Assembly (NCBI GenBank): GCA_021234155.1 | Contig: JAJEKV010000023.1 | Location: 3,706,801 to 3,770,800 of the forward strand | Length of the DNA: 64,000 bases | Reading direction: 5' to 3' | DNA from: Isoetes taiwanensis | Lineage: Eukaryota; Streptophyta; Lycopodiopsida; Isoetales; Isoetaceae | Shown: positions 1 through 11,957 of the stretch, piece by piece | Numbering within the stretch: the first letter of the stretch is position 1 | Layout: every line of letters starts with the position of its first letter | Position numbers and translations under genes: made by a program | Notes under the pieces: generated by a model | What the model saw: the letters and a program-made list of their open reading frames with translations, nothing else | The model's database searches: none | What the model was told of the DNA's origin: nothing

Positions 1-3000
1 GGACCTCCCAAAACCAACCTTTGCTAGTTCTCATAGTATGTCCCAAACATCATGAAGGCTTTGTAAATAAAGCTCAGTTCATGCCAAGACCACATGTCCT
101 AATATCCATAGATTTGAAGGCTATAGGTATGTCTCTATTAATACTGGCCGAGCCATCTTGCTTGCTTATAGAGCTCAGAATGTTGTAGGAGAGTCCTTCA
201 AGTAGTCTTTTGATCTGAACTCTTAGACTCTAGGATATACACGCGTTTGCTTTTGGAATACGAGGCTAGAGCCACAGAAGAGCAAGAGGCACCACTTCTT
301 GAAGACATTGAAGACCCATGTGACGTACTAACAAATGAAGGGAGGAGAGTGAAAGGCAGACCCAAGAGAATGAGAATGAAGAACAATGGCAAACACCTCT
401 ACAAACGAAACGAGTAGTACAGAGTACCACTGGCCTATCAGCAATCTTCATCGAATGGAAGACATATGTTAATCATTCGCATCAAGAATCTTCTGGACCA
501 TCAAGCACCTGGCTACCACATCCACGAGCTCACATCAGAAAAAAAATCTCGACTCCTTCACCGACTCAACGCACATGAGTTTAAATGGAAGAAGGCAAGG
601 CAGAAATATACGGGTGCAGGAGTATGTCGAATGGGGAAGCCTAGATTAGCATCACGAGCTAGGGTTAAAGAGCATAATCTTCTGTCGAAACGACAATTCA
701 TAATGATACAGAAGTGCATAGAAACCAGAGGGAAGATCACCGTGATCTCGCAGCCTAGCAGCTCAAGCGGATGTTACGCAACGTCAACAAAAGATGCAAC
801 AAAGCTAGACAACTGCAAAACAACCAAGTCCAACCATGACGAGCCCCAGCTCCCTTGCACCAGTAGGAAGACGGTAACGACTTCATCGATTTCAAAAATA
901 GGGGATCATGATGGAGGAAGGAGAAGAGACACATATCAGGGGAGGAGCATCTCTGACTTGAAGGCCTATATAAGCATCAAGGGCAAGATCAAGGAGGAGG
1001 ATAGTCAGTTCAAACAAGAGTTCCAGATCCAAAAACGCCTGGAAACCCAAGGAAGGACGACTTCGGTGCTTCAGCGAAGTAGTTCGAGACTCGAGTGGAC
1101 CCGACCCAAAGGATGGAGGATCCGACCTAGCCAACAACCACAGACCACTCAAAGGCAATCCAGAGCAGCGATGGTATGTGCAATGGAGATGGCCACACTT
1201 TCAGGCACTGGGAAGGCATCTCGCAACGATAAAGTCTAAGCAACAGACATCGTCTATCTACCGATCACCATCTCATAGCTTCGAAGGCATGCCAGAATGG
1301 CCGACTGCAACAACCAGGTGATCCTACTCAAGTGATCAATGGCACTGCACCGCACATCTTTAACCTTGCGGCGACACACCGCATGTAGGGACGCCAAGCG
1401 GTCACCGCACTCCACATGACAGGTAAACACATTAAGGAGGGGCATTTTCCACTCAAGGGTTCACATCGAGGAATATTCTTTGCAACTTGGAATGACAGTC
1501 TCAGATCAAACACGAAGGTCAACTATAGTAGCAGCACCTCAAGGAATCCCAGAGTCCACCAGAACAAGAAGTATGTAGCAAAACTGAAGAAGCAAACGCG
1601 ATAGAAGAAAAGGAAATCCCAAAGGAGTATAAACATTTAAGCATATCCTCTTACATAAATCAGAAAAGTGGATGAATTGAAATCCTAATGTAAGTATATA
1701 TATACCTATTGTATATCTCGGGTGCTCATACATATAGCATAGAAACACGAGTTCAAATTCATCTTTTAGGGGTTTAGTGTTTAGATCGAGAGTCTCCATC
1801 ACTTTGACTGCCAAAGGATGAAACAAAGAAGCACATCTATAGCTCAAGGTCAAGTTTTTGAATGGAAGAGCAAGTACGAGGGAGAAACAGCTAGAGCCCA
1901 AGCAAAGCTTCGACTCCAAACACTTCGAGAAGCGGCCTCAAATAGAAGACCGCTCGTCCAGCACAATGTTAGGATGAGAGACAACGCCGGTTATGTCAAG
2001 ATCATTAGCGCTGCACCATCTAGGTTTTGCATGACGACATCTTCGGGGCACATGTACAACTCTACCTCTTGTGGCAGCAGCAACACTTGACAACCTTATG
2101 ATACGAGTGTCCTCAACAATAGAAAGAGGAATGGCCTGACATCTTCAGGAATTGTGGCTACGACCTCAAGCTGATAGATGTCGAGAAATTCTTCGGGACG
2201 ACCCGACATCAACGAGCCAACTGAGGAGGCAATCTCTCGATGACCATAATCCCCCCTTATGGTGACGTACGGCAATGCTTGTGGCATGCGTGTTAGATGA
2301 AGATACAAAAGGCGCCGCAATGATTGGTTATGCCTATGTTCATTCAACAACTAGGTGATGGCTTATGTATGTTTAGGTAGATAGATTAGATGATATTCTA
2401 TTTTTTAGTTCTATGGATGATTATGGTTGATCTATGTGAGCACTCCTATGTATTGGGAAGGGTGATAGAGACCCATAGCCTTCTTAGTTGATGATTCTAG
2501 ATTAGCCCATTAATTCCCAATTAATGTGGTCTGTGCATAAGAGCCTGCCTGCCTGTGGGTGGTGGAGCTAGACTAGCTGACAATGAAGACTTGTCTGGTT
2601 ACAGTTGATCCCCCTGGTGCATAAAGCCTACCTGGGAACATTATGGGCTAGGCCTAATAGCTTGCCACTTAGTGTGGGCAAGGCATGGGCTCGACACGTC
2701 ACCTTCAATGGGGTTGAAGTCGTAGACAAGCAGTGGCTCTCTAGCCCGCTTGTAACTGGCATGCATATTCTGGAGGGGAGTGATCTCCTCCTGCCTCATC
2801 GGGAACTGGGGAGATGTAACCCAAGAGTAGCCCCTTTGGCTATGCACCCAGCAGGCTACAGTCAGACTCCAAGACTTACCAGCCTATCTGCAAAGTATGC
2901 ACAGGAGGCGCGGATGAAGTGGACTACCCAATGACCATGTTCTAGGCCAGCCCAGTCTATTATTATGAACTCTGTCTGCTTTGACCTCTGGAGACCCGAG

Positions 3001-3299
3001 CTGTCAGTCAATTTTCTTGAGTCTGAGTCTTGGGTAGGATTTCCCTTATATTGATTTTACTAATGTTGTTGTTACAAATGTTATGTTATGGTGAGCCACT
3101 CTTTGAGGTGGTGTGACAGGTGGATATATATGTTATTTGATGCCATGTGCTCGTGTTTGATGTTCTTATGTAGCTAGGTAGATACCGATGGAGACAGGAT
3201 GAATGACACGTCCATTCTTCCCCATCGGGTTCTTGCTCACCATCAAGGACTCGATGATAGGTGGAAGGCCCCGTGGCAGCGAGTTTGCATTGTCAGGAG
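1..3299. other. No recognised gene; short unassigned ORFs
   Basis: No conserved domain was recognised. The longest open frame (466-1239, plus, 257 codons) is rich in Lys, Arg, Ser and Gln and has no motif I know. A frame at about 230-416 on the plus strand reads an acidic stretch followed by KGRPKR and ends at a stop. This faintly resembles the C-terminal end of FAR1/MULE-type transposases, but the match is too short to call. Another open frame at 2605-2934 is also unrecognised. The stretch is probably old repeat DNA. Its right side ends where the minus-strand gypsy reverse transcriptase begins. Confidence 0.3.
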
Positions 3300-3349
3300 G
3301 GTGAACTCCAGTTCTATACGATCGGGATATCATATACGAGCAGGGGATG

Positions 3350-3790
3350 TCATAGAGTTCGAAAAGCTATCTTCCACTCATCACTTCCCTGATCCGGATA
3401 AGATTGTAGGCACCTCGAACATCGATTTTGGTAAAGTGTCGTGTACCTTGTAGTTGCTTGAGTAACTCCAAAATCAGAGGGAGAGGATATCGATTGTGCC
3501 CAGACCGATTCGCACAATGATCTTGTTGAGGCCGCGATAATCCACAACCAATTGTAAAGAACCGTCCTTCTTGAAAACAAAGAAGATAGCAGCTCTTGCG
3601 GGTAACTGAGAGTATCGAATAAATCCAGTCGCAAGATTCTCCTCGATATAAGTCTGCAAAGTCTCCAATTCTGTTGGCGACAAGCCATAGATAGGGCCAT
3701 ATGGCGGGGTTGTCCTTGGCTGAAGATCAATGGGGCAGTCATAGGGATGATGCTCGGAGGCTTTGATCTTATCAAAGATGTCGCCAAAAT
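3350..3790 (-). pseudogene. pol: Ty3/gypsy reverse transcriptase, N-terminal part
   Basis: The frame 3683-3474 contains [48 protein letters not shown], the classic start of gypsy RT (fingers, motifs 1-2). The catalytic palm motif (xxDD) is not present because the homology ends at about 3350-3300. An overlapping shifted frame (3787-3350) shows indels. This is the truncated 3' end of element 1. Confidence 0.75.
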
Positions 3791-4244
3791 CCCTGTACTT
3801 AAAGAAGGATAGGAGTAGACATTATTGGAGCACTAGTCGAAGGATGAACTTAGGTTGCAAATGTTAAACTGGGATCTTGCCTACCAGATCTGATAAACTT
3901 GTGAAGAGAGATCTTTGAGATACGGAGCTGATGGCGTGAAGAGGCCTCTACAGAAGCAGCAGCAGGAATAGGAACAGGAGAAGGAGCAACTGGAACATGA
4001 ACTCGAGCAGGAACTGGAGCAAGAACTAGAGCTAGGACATCATCTAGACCATGGTCAGAGTTTGAGGCATGAACTGGAGCAGAGACAAGAGCCGAATCAG
4101 GATGTGGAGCAGAAACAGGAACAACAAGGATGGAATCAGGAGCCCACGATACTGCACGGACTGAAGTAGATGTTGGTGCAGAGGCCTGAACTGCAGATGA
4201 ATTGGAACTAGAGCTAGCATCAGCAAATTGAAAAGGTCTAGTAT

Positions 4245-4610
4245 GCCATTCAATTTGTGGATTGTGTAGTTCGAGCCAGGGCAGACCCAAGATTACTGGC
4301 GCATGTAGGCTAGCGATGAGATTGAGGGAAACGCTACAAGAAGCTCCCTAGAACAAAACCTGAAGAGGTGCAGTACATTCTGTGATTGCGCCCGAGGAGA
4401 TCTCACGTCATCAATCACATCGATAGAATTGGAATGCTCAATCTTGCTTCTGAGGATGGCGTTCTTAGTGGCGAATGCATTATCCATAAAGCAAGCATTT
4501 GCACCACAATCAAGTTGTGCCAATGCTTCCAACCTCCCAACCTCTGATTCCAATGATATAGAGATAAAAAATTCCTTGCTGACCTTATTTGATGAGATAA
4601 ACCTGTCATG
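4245..4610 (-). pseudogene. pol: Ty3/gypsy aspartic protease relic
   Basis: Retropepsin-like segment of element 1. In frame it reads ALAQLDCGANACFMD, where intact relatives usually have an active-site D-S/T-G; here it is D-C-G. It later reads the conserved protease tail GLPWLELHNPQIEWHTR. It sits between gag and RT in the expected order. Downstream of the tail (about 4200-3930) the frame becomes a low-complexity Ala/Pro/Val/Ser linker, longer and more repetitive than I would expect. Frame changes near 4290 and 4420 make it non-functional. Confidence 0.7.
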
Positions 4611-4699
4611 AAGCTTGCAAGGAGTCTGAGAAATGGTGGCCAGCTAACGAGAGACTCCTACTACTTGGACCAGCCCCTGGAGTCTTCCAACTGATTTCA

Positions 4700-5491
4700 A
4701 AGGCGCTTCACAGGGGATCCACGTGCGATATGACTAGCTCCTCCACAATATAGGCAAAGATTAGCCTCTCTTTGACGCTGCTTCTTTGCAGCAGACAAGG
4801 GTCCTCGAACCGCCCGATCAATCTGCATAGGCTCGGTCCAGACCTGCTGGATTCTACAGATGGGACTGGGGCAAGTGTAGCAACAGGTGCTTATGAGCTT
4901 GAAAAGACATGACTATGTCTCTCTTGCCGATTATCACAACAGACTGCAAATCTGATGGCTTCTTCTAGAGTCTGAGGGTTCTCCATAGATAACAACATAT
5001 CTTTGACATTCTCACGTAAACTCCTTCGAAAAAAATCTCGAAGTGCAACATCATCCCAGGCTGTATCTACAACAATTTGGCGACATTCTAATGCATGTAT
5101 TGATGCTAAACGAGAGCCTTGTTTGAGATTGCAGAGTTTTGTGACTGTTGTGCGTTGATGATCGATGTCTCCAAAGCAAGCCTCAAGCTCTGCAGAGAAG
5201 GCAGCAAAATCCTGCAATTTAGGGGCTCATTTCTCCAATACAGGAGCAAACCAACTTAGAGCTGGCCCTGTGAGGAGAGAACCAATCAACTTGTTTCTGG
5301 GCCGTGGAATATCTATGAGGATGGGGCTGGATCATAAGCTTGATCTGATTCAAAAAACCATGAAGCTTGGACCGAGTGCCATCAAACTTCTTGAGCAAGC
5401 TAATTTTAGACTCTGATGGCCTCAATCTAGAGCTGGAAGCAGATTCATATGAAACAACCCGTTCTCTGAGCTCCTTATTATTTGACTGCAA
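4700..5491 (-). pseudogene. gag: Ty3/gypsy gag relic with zinc knuckle
   Basis: Capsid-like part of a plant Ty3/gypsy polyprotein. Two overlapping frames (5491-5219 and 5217-4891) carry family landmarks: KFDGTRSK, LNQIKLMIQPHP, FAAFSAELEACFGD, NLKQGSRLAS and RDFFRRSLRENVKDML. These are typical of retrotransposon_gag (PF03732). A nucleic-acid-binding knuckle follows at 4759-4712, reading CLYCGGASHIARGSP. The first two Cys and the His fit CCHC spacing, but the fourth ligand is Ser. The frame shift near 5218 and the lost ligand show decay. It lies just downstream of the LTR and upstream of the protease. Confidence 0.75.
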
Positions 5492-5638
5492 TTGATGACA
5501 TACTTGAACAAGCTACTAGACCTATTGTAATAAGGATGAAATCTCCTCCATAATGATAATAACCACCAAATATAGATAAGAGAATGCTTAGGATCAGAGC
5601 AGGCAAGAACCGATAAGAGATTCTGGTTCAAGCTGTCA

Positions 5639-6129
5639 TGAACCTACGCGAAAACAAGGAAAATACTTGGAAAATATGCAAGAAATATGAAGAAAATATG
5701 CCAAGATTGCCGAAGAATCTAATATATGAACAAGAATCAAGAGTACAATGGTCGAAGGCAAGCAGGAACATGAGACAGATGCCTAGAAGGCTCAAGACTG
5801 GCGTTGAACCAGAATGGTTCGATAAGAAGGAGGTGCCTCCTTATATATCTAGGCCAACGGTCAGGATCGTGCCACTTCAATGGATGAGATCACACCAAGT
5901 GTCGCGCATGCGTGTAGGTTCTAGAATATTCTAGAACCTCCTGGAAGCAGCCCCACATATGAAAAAGATGTGAGGGAATGTCTTCAATAAATATTGATAG
6001 TGCATTTGGCAAAGGTGTGTGGCTTGCAATTAGAAGTTCGTAAGTTCAAATCCTGTCCCGTGTAACTATTTTTTTGTATTGTGTAATGACCATCTTTTGT
6101 ACATACGAAATACTCGTATGGTCGTCACA
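5639..6129 (-). repeat. Candidate 5' LTR of element 1 (minus strand)
   Basis: On the minus strand this segment starts TGTGACGACC and ends GGTTCA, the canonical TG...CA form. It contains a TATA box (TATATAAGG, plus positions about 5836-5848) upstream of a CT-rich leader and lies immediately 5' of gag. The sister LTR is absent from the window, so the boundaries are not confirmed by a pair. No standard tRNA primer-binding site was recognised next to it. Confidence 0.55.
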
Positions 6130-9100
6130 ATTGCGCCATTGCAAATGGAAACTTATGCTGAGTGCAAGGAGCTAATTTGGGAATTTTGGATGTAATTCTT
6201 GGACTAGGATGGCGAACTTAATATGATATACAACTCAACTATCGTCAAAGGACAAATAAAATCTTTGTTGATGGGCAGCCAATAATTCTGAAAGCTAAAT
6301 ATGCAAATAAATGTGAACGCTTCTGATGCAAAGACCTTAATACAAAATGATGCTGAGTTATATTTCATCTATTTGAGGGACTCTAATCTTCCATCTCAAA
6401 TTCCTCCTGAACTATATGATTTCTTTAGATAATTTGATGATTTGTTTAAAGATGAAGAGCCTTTAGATCTTCATCCACCTTGTTCTGCAGATCATGCTAT
6501 TCATTTACACCTAGATGCAAAGCCTCCAAATAGAGCACTCTACAGGGTAAATCATTTTGAGAAGCTGGAGCTGGAAAAGAAAATAAGAGAGATGTTGGAA
6601 CGACAATTGATTCAGCCAAACAGTTCTCCTTCTGGAGCCCATGTTATTTTGATAAAAAAAGACAAAGGATATAGAATGTGGGCACTTTAACAAATTGACA
6701 ATCAAAGATAAATTTCTAGTTCCTAGAGCAGATGACTTGTTTGATGAACTACGAGGCGCCCGCATTTTTAGCAAGATAGACCTCAAGTCAGGCTATCATC
6801 AAAGCAGGATCAATGAGTCAGATATTGAGGAAACAGCTTTCAGAACCACTTTTGGACACTATGAATTCAGAATGATGCCAGCTGGAAAAATGCGTCGTTG
6901 TGTTATTTGATGACATTCTTGTCTATAGCAGATCCATAAAAGAGCATAAGAAACACCTTCAGCAAGCCTTTGATCTTCTCAGACAAAATCAGTTATTTAT
7001 TAATGAATCGAAAAGCCGTTTCTTTATGCAAGAAGTTGGATATCTTGGGCACATTATATCTAAAGATGGGATTAGAATGGATCCAGATAAGGTGAACGCT
7101 ATCCTTGACTGGCCCCGACCTAATAATGTCAAAGAATTGCGGTCCTTTGTACAATTATGCAGCTATTACCACCGATTCATGAAGGGTTTTGTGAAGGTAA
7201 CCATTCTGTTGAACACGTTTTTGAAAAAGGATATACCATTTCAATGGAATGATAATGCAGAAAAAGCTTTTTAGGATCTTAAGCATAAGATGGCAACTGA
7301 GCCTGTATTAGCTCTACCCGATTGGAATAAAACCATTTATAGTATGTTCAAATGCAAGCGGTAGTGGTATTGGAGCAGTGCTTATGCAAGAGGTCATCTA
7401 TTAGCTTACATTAATCGTATGCTAAAGCCTTCTGAACAGGGATACAATACTTATGAGAAAGAGTTGATTGCTTTAGTACATGCACTAAAGAAATGGAGAC
7501 ATTATTTGATGGAGTCCAAATTCATAGCCCGATTCGATCAACAGAGTTCGAAGCATATTCGAACCCAGGATATAATAAATGCACGCCAGCTGAAACTCTT
7601 TGATACTATAAAAGACTTTGAGGGCATGCAGCTAGTATATAAACCAAGGAAATAAAACAAGGACCTGATGCTTTACGCAAAGTGTTTACACATGTAATGT
7701 CTATTGCTAGAATTGATTTGGACCCAATGAAATTGGATTATAGCAATGACCCTTCCTTTGTAGTTCCATTAAATCCGTTAGAAAAAGAAAGCCGAGATCC
7801 TCTTGGGGAATACAGGTTGCACAATGGTTCCCTTTTGTACCGAAATCTTCTTATGTGTTACACAGGCATACTGGCAGAAAACATTGCAAGAATGTCATGA
7901 ACCACCTTATTCTGGGCATCGAGGACTTCAAGCTGCACTTGCTACTGTCAAAAGGTGATTCTATTGGCCTAAACTGGAAAGGGATGCTAGAAGATATGTA
8001 GAAACTTGTACAGTTTGTCAACATGTTAAAGCTTCAACTGGTAAGCCAGCTGGATTGATACAACCGTTATCAAAAGAGCCATGGAAGCACATTACTATGG
8101 ATTTCATTTAAGGATTATGAAATTCTTCTTATAAGAACAATCAGTTATGGACAACCGTGGATAGATTGTCTAAACAAGCTCATTTCATTTCTTGTAAGTC
8201 CGCCATGACAGCTCCTCAAGCGAGCAATCTCTTTTTGAAGGAGATATTTAGGATACATGGATTGCCTGATGCAATTATCACAAGTAGGAATCCAATATTT
8301 GGCAGCAAATTTTAATCAGGACTTATAAAGAATTTGGGTACCACTTTGATGTTTGCTACGGCCTATCATTCTCAAACAGATGGCCAAACAGAAGTTGTTA
8401 ATAGAACTATTGAGGATATGTTGCAGGCTTATGTAGCAGAAAGGAAAACTCGGTGGGAAGATTATCTATATATGCTAGAATTTGCGTATAACAATAGTAT
8501 TCAATCGGTAACACAAAAAGCTCCATTTGAAATTATTTACAGATGTGCATTAGATTCACCCATCACAAAGATTGGAGGTGAACTTTCCATTTCAGACGAA
8601 GTCACTCATGATTTTACTGAAGTTTTGACAGAAGTTAGAGCTTGCATTCTCAAGGGTCAGGAAGCCATGATGTCAAGGTTAGCAAAGAAGCGGAGAAAAG
8701 TGGAATACAAACAAGGACAATAGGTGTGGATACATCTTCCCAAGAAGAGACTTCATAAAATGGGTACAAAGTATGTGAAACTGGCACCCAGATACTACGG
8801 ACCATTTCAAACTGAAGATAGAGTAGGTGAGAATGTATATCGCCTCTATATGGGAAATGGACTAACCTTCATCCAGTATTTAATGTTGTGGTACTAAAGC
8901 CCTTCAGGGGAGGTAAAATTTCTCTTGAGGTTTTGCAGAAAATGGACTATCCAAATCCTCCTATCATTAAAGGAGATGAAGAGATACTAGAACCTAAGAA
9001 GATTCTTACACATCAGGACAAGTAGACACGTATACCTTCTTATTGAAGGTATCTAGTAAAGTTTAAATTTCATCCACCTTCTGATGCAGTATGGTACTCC

Positions 9101-9456
9101 AAGGATCAACTCAAGGAGTATCAAGCACTTGTGGATGAGTATGAACAAACTCTGAGACATGTTTAATTTGAAGGTATTTCACTTATAAGATCTTTAACTT
9201 GTTGCAACAAATATTATTTGTCTGGCCATGACTACCAAATACAAGCGTGGAATATCTAAAGATTGATATACATTGGTCAGGCTTAATTGCCTAAGGCTCA
9301 AGCATCTCTAAACGAGTTGAGCTCGAAGACCTCAGGCTTACTTGAGGCCATCTCAAAATGAATTGAGGTGAAAGCGCTTAGATTGACTTAAGGTCATCTC
9401 TAAACGAATTGAGATGAACAATTTTCCTAGGATGTTCAACTTGGAAAGGGAAGGAT
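6130..9456 (+). pseudogene. pol: Ty3/gypsy pol relic (PR tail, RT, RNase H, IN, chromodomain-like end)
   Basis: Order on the plus strand: protease tail (about 6190-6300), RT (6442-7160), RNase H (about 7270-7650), integrase (about 7880-8740) and a chromodomain-like tail (about 8950-9160), the layout of plant chromoviruses. Visible motifs: [28 protein letters not shown] (RT active site), YLGHIISKDGI, WPRPNNVKELRSF, QGYNTYEKELIALVHALKKWRHYL, integrase finger CTVCQH and AYHSQTDGQTEVVNRT. Defects: many stops; a deletion of roughly 20-25 residues just before LFDDILVYS; the integrase segment usually reading SDRDPIF is TSRNPIF, losing a catalytic Asp. Gag and the 5' LTR are missing; the left end abuts the LTR of element 1. 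Confidence 0.85.
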
Positions 9457-10307
9457 TGTTATGGAACTTGGAATAAAATTAGCTCGGGGTGTGGTTCACG
9501 ACCAACAAGTGATTTAAAGGAAATTATTCACTCATTAAAAGTTCATAGTAATAACATAACGGGTAAAAGCATGTTAGGGTGTCCCTTAAAAAGTATTATT
9601 TAGTGACCAAAAAGGTACCTAAAAAGGTAGCCAGGACTGGGTACTGGGTACCTGTATAAAAGGTATGTTTTAGAACTTTTTATATATATATTGGTCTCCG
9701 ATAGCATTATCTTTATCTTAACTTTGAATATTACCATGTCCTTGACTTTTATTTTGGATTTTTGTATTAGTTTTAATGAAAAAAAAATGAGAAAGTACCC
9801 AGTTCTGAAGTACCTAGTGTATGTACTTTTGCAGGTTCCAAAAGTGGTACACCCTAACATGCTTTTACCCTAACAGGCCTTGATATCGACTAATCCAACC
9901 TTGTTCTTACAAAGAATCGAACCCTAGTCTTGAGCTTGAAAAATCAAGTATGTAACCAAGACACCATTCCTGGAATTATAAGAAAAAGCTAAGTATTTTC
10001 TAAAAAGGCAAAAGTCAAAAAGGGAAATTACTTTTTAAAGACCTTTCAAGAGACTATAAAAGAGCCCTCATAGAAGGGCGAAACACCAAGCCTCACTGCC
10101 TTAGCCTTGCTTCTATTCCTCTCTTAGTTTTCCCTACTTCCTATTCTCCATAGACAACTTGTTGGTTTGAGCAGGATAAAGAATTTTTGCTCAAGGATAA
10201 AGACTTCCTGGTGAATCCCGTTGGGTGAATAGAGCTTTTCTCTACTAATTGGATTTTCTTAGTTTCTTTGTGACTTTGCAGGTGATTCGTATCAATATCG
10301 ATCTATA
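9457..10307 (+). repeat. Probable 3' LTR of the plus-strand gypsy element, carrying a MITE
   Basis: A polypurine tract (GGAAAGGGAAGGAT, about 9443-9456) sits after the chromodomain-like region and is followed directly by TGTTATGGAA, a typical LTR start. The 3' end is uncertain; I place it near 10307, after a TATA-like and CT-rich stretch. A 310-bp MITE is nested at 9561-9870. No 5' partner remains, so the length is an estimate. Confidence 0.5.
9561..9870. mobile_element. MITE with 21-bp perfect terminal inverted repeats
   Basis: The left end starts GGGTAAAAGCATGTTAGG and the right end finishes with its exact reverse complement. The perfect match covers 21 bp (9561-9581 and 9850-9870). Both sides are flanked by TAAC (9557-9560 and 9871-9874), a candidate 4-bp target duplication. 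The arms continue as an imperfect inverted repeat (shared GGTACC and ACTGGGTAC words), so the whole unit can fold back. It has no transposase and depends on an unseen autonomous relative. A 4-bp duplication is not the usual length for Tourist or Stowaway MITEs, so the superfamily is open. Confidence 0.8.
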
Positions 10308-11520
10308 ACTGAAATGCCAAACTCACTAACCTATTTCAAGATACCAACATTTGCTTCTTGATCATTTAGTCTCGTTTGATCGGCCTTCTCGGCATTGGAA
10401 TACTTGCTGCACTGACTTGTGGTGCCCTTCTCTTCCTCTTGGACGCGCAGATGCACATTGCCGATGTAGAAACTCTATTGCTTGTTTCACCATCGATTTC
10501 TGTTTATGCCCTTGTAGAAACATAACTTCTATCGTGCTCTTCACAATCAGTTGCCGATAACCGAGACACTGTGAATATGCAACAAGGTTTTAAGCCATAG
10601 CAGGAGTGGAGCAATTGAATCAAGTCCGGACAATCGAGTGTGATTTCGGGTGCAAATTCAAGCAACTAGCATTGGATTCATTTTTCAAATCAATATGCTC
10701 AGGTTTTTTTCACAGGCACGATTAGGAGTTGCAGGTGCATTCTTATTGGCACCTAAACTTACGCATAAGACACATAACCATAATGGTTGGAGTCGGCTGA
10801 GGGTCACGTTCATATAAAACCCATGTAGTTGACAACTGGCCTCCACAATCGGTAGAGGAACACGTATATCATGACGGTCAGAGGTGTCACTGCGAAGGGA
10901 TGGGGGAGAGATCTGATAGGGCATCCATACTCTACCCTTGTTCCCTTTGGTTTTGGGATCAGTTGGTTTGCCCAATTTGTTTGGATCTTTGGAGAATGTG
11001 CCCATTTTGAACATGGAGTGTGGCAATCAAGGTGGAAATAAAAGCGTTGAGCACTGGCAGAGGACTCTGCTCTCTTCCAGTTTTAAAATGATTGTTTCCC
11101 TCCCCTCTCTCTGTCTGTTCTTCCAAATGGGCTTTATAGCAGGTTCATTGTTTTCATCATTTCATTTACAGTAATATCCGTGAGCAAGTTCATTCTTTTC
11201 CTCATCATTTGGGTGTACTAGAGTAGAGTAATATGCCTCGATGTTCAATTCCCACTAGCATTGCACTGTCTATTGAACTATGATCTACATGTCATTATCC
11301 AACGACTATAAATTATTTGCTTTTCCAATATCCACCAAAAAGGCCAATCTCCCATAAACAACCGCAAACAAATACCTTATACACTTGCTTCACACTCATA
11401 TTTGAGATGTCATGATACTTTTATCAAGAAATCCTCCAAATTGCAGTTGATTGTGATCTTTGTGGACGTTAAAATAATATCCATCTATTTATCTTCCAAG
11501 AAAGGAGATCGGGTATAAAT
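10308..11520. other. Intergenic, no recognised gene
   Basis: No conserved domain was found. A minus-strand frame at 11026-10685 (113 codons) and a plus-strand frame at 10938-11174 overlap each other; neither resembles a known family. The stretch lies between two gypsy remnants and is probably degenerate retroelement DNA. Confidence 0.3.
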
Positions 11521-11529
11521 GAGGATGTA

Positions 11530-11957
11530 TAAGGGCCACTTCAAGAAAGATGTATGCAAAAATAATCTTAAGTTGGCACCTCGTTTCTATGGACCCTTTC
11601 AAATTATAAAGTGGTCAATAAATATGCATATAAATTAAGGTTGTCGGTTGCCTCAAGTTTGGAAAATGCATGATGTAGTAATGTTTCACTCCTAAAAGTT
11701 TATCAAAGTAAAAGCTTACTCAAGGTTAACAGAACCAGACTGATCATTCTGAAGTCTTAGAAACTAGAAAAAATCCAGTAGCAGTTCAGGCAATTTTTTG
11801 ATAACAAGCAGTCTTATAAAGGATGGTTTATGTGTTCATGGCAATATGTTAAAGGCATACTTTGGGTATTCTATAAGAGTATAATGACCATAAGTCAAGG
11901 AAGTCGAGGGACCACAAGGTGTCCAAGACCAAGCTTTTACTGGCCAAGGAAGGATTA
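11530..11957 (+). pseudogene. pol: Ty3/gypsy integrase C-terminal/chromodomain-like tail
   Basis: Plus-strand frames read KLAPRFYGPFQII, then after a shift NKYAYKLRL, PQVWKMHDVVMFHS and KFIKV. This is the conserved GPF/Y module and following linker at the integrase C-terminus of gypsy elements. Shifts and stops are frequent. It is followed by a purine-rich tract (about 11942-11955) and TGTTAGGATGG at 11958, a likely LTR start. Upstream pol is absent, so this is a 3' end fragment. Confidence 0.65.

Larger units (their letters stand above)
3300..6129 (-). mobile_element. Ty3/gypsy LTR retrotransposon, minus strand, 3' truncated (element 1)
   Basis: Reading right to left, the element has a candidate 5' LTR (6129-5639), gag with a zinc knuckle, an aspartic protease and the first part of reverse transcriptase. 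This is the usual gag-PR-RT order. Homology stops near 3300, so the rest of RT, RNase H, integrase and the 3' LTR are missing. The frames carry shifts and stops, so the copy is dead. Its left-facing LTR abuts a plus-strand gypsy pol relic at 6130 that lacks its own gag, which suggests this element landed in or recombined with that older one. The right boundary rests on a canonical TG...CA LTR; the left boundary is approximate. Confidence 0.75.

Noticed and set aside
466-1239. 257-codon frame as a real gene
   Set aside because: No domain, no promoter or intron support, basic low-complexity composition; treated as chance or decayed repeat.
6003-6075. tRNA-like or SINE-like segment with GTTCAAATCC
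   Set aside because: A B-box-like word and T run are present, but no cloverleaf could be drawn and it lies inside a candidate LTR.
9897-9975. Minus-strand GGTTCGATTC with an A-box-like upstream part
   Set aside because: It resembles a SINE promoter, but no acceptor stem, no tail and no target duplication were found.
10685-11026. 113-codon minus-strand frame
   Set aside because: No motif or homologue recognised, and overlapped by an equally long frame on the other strand.
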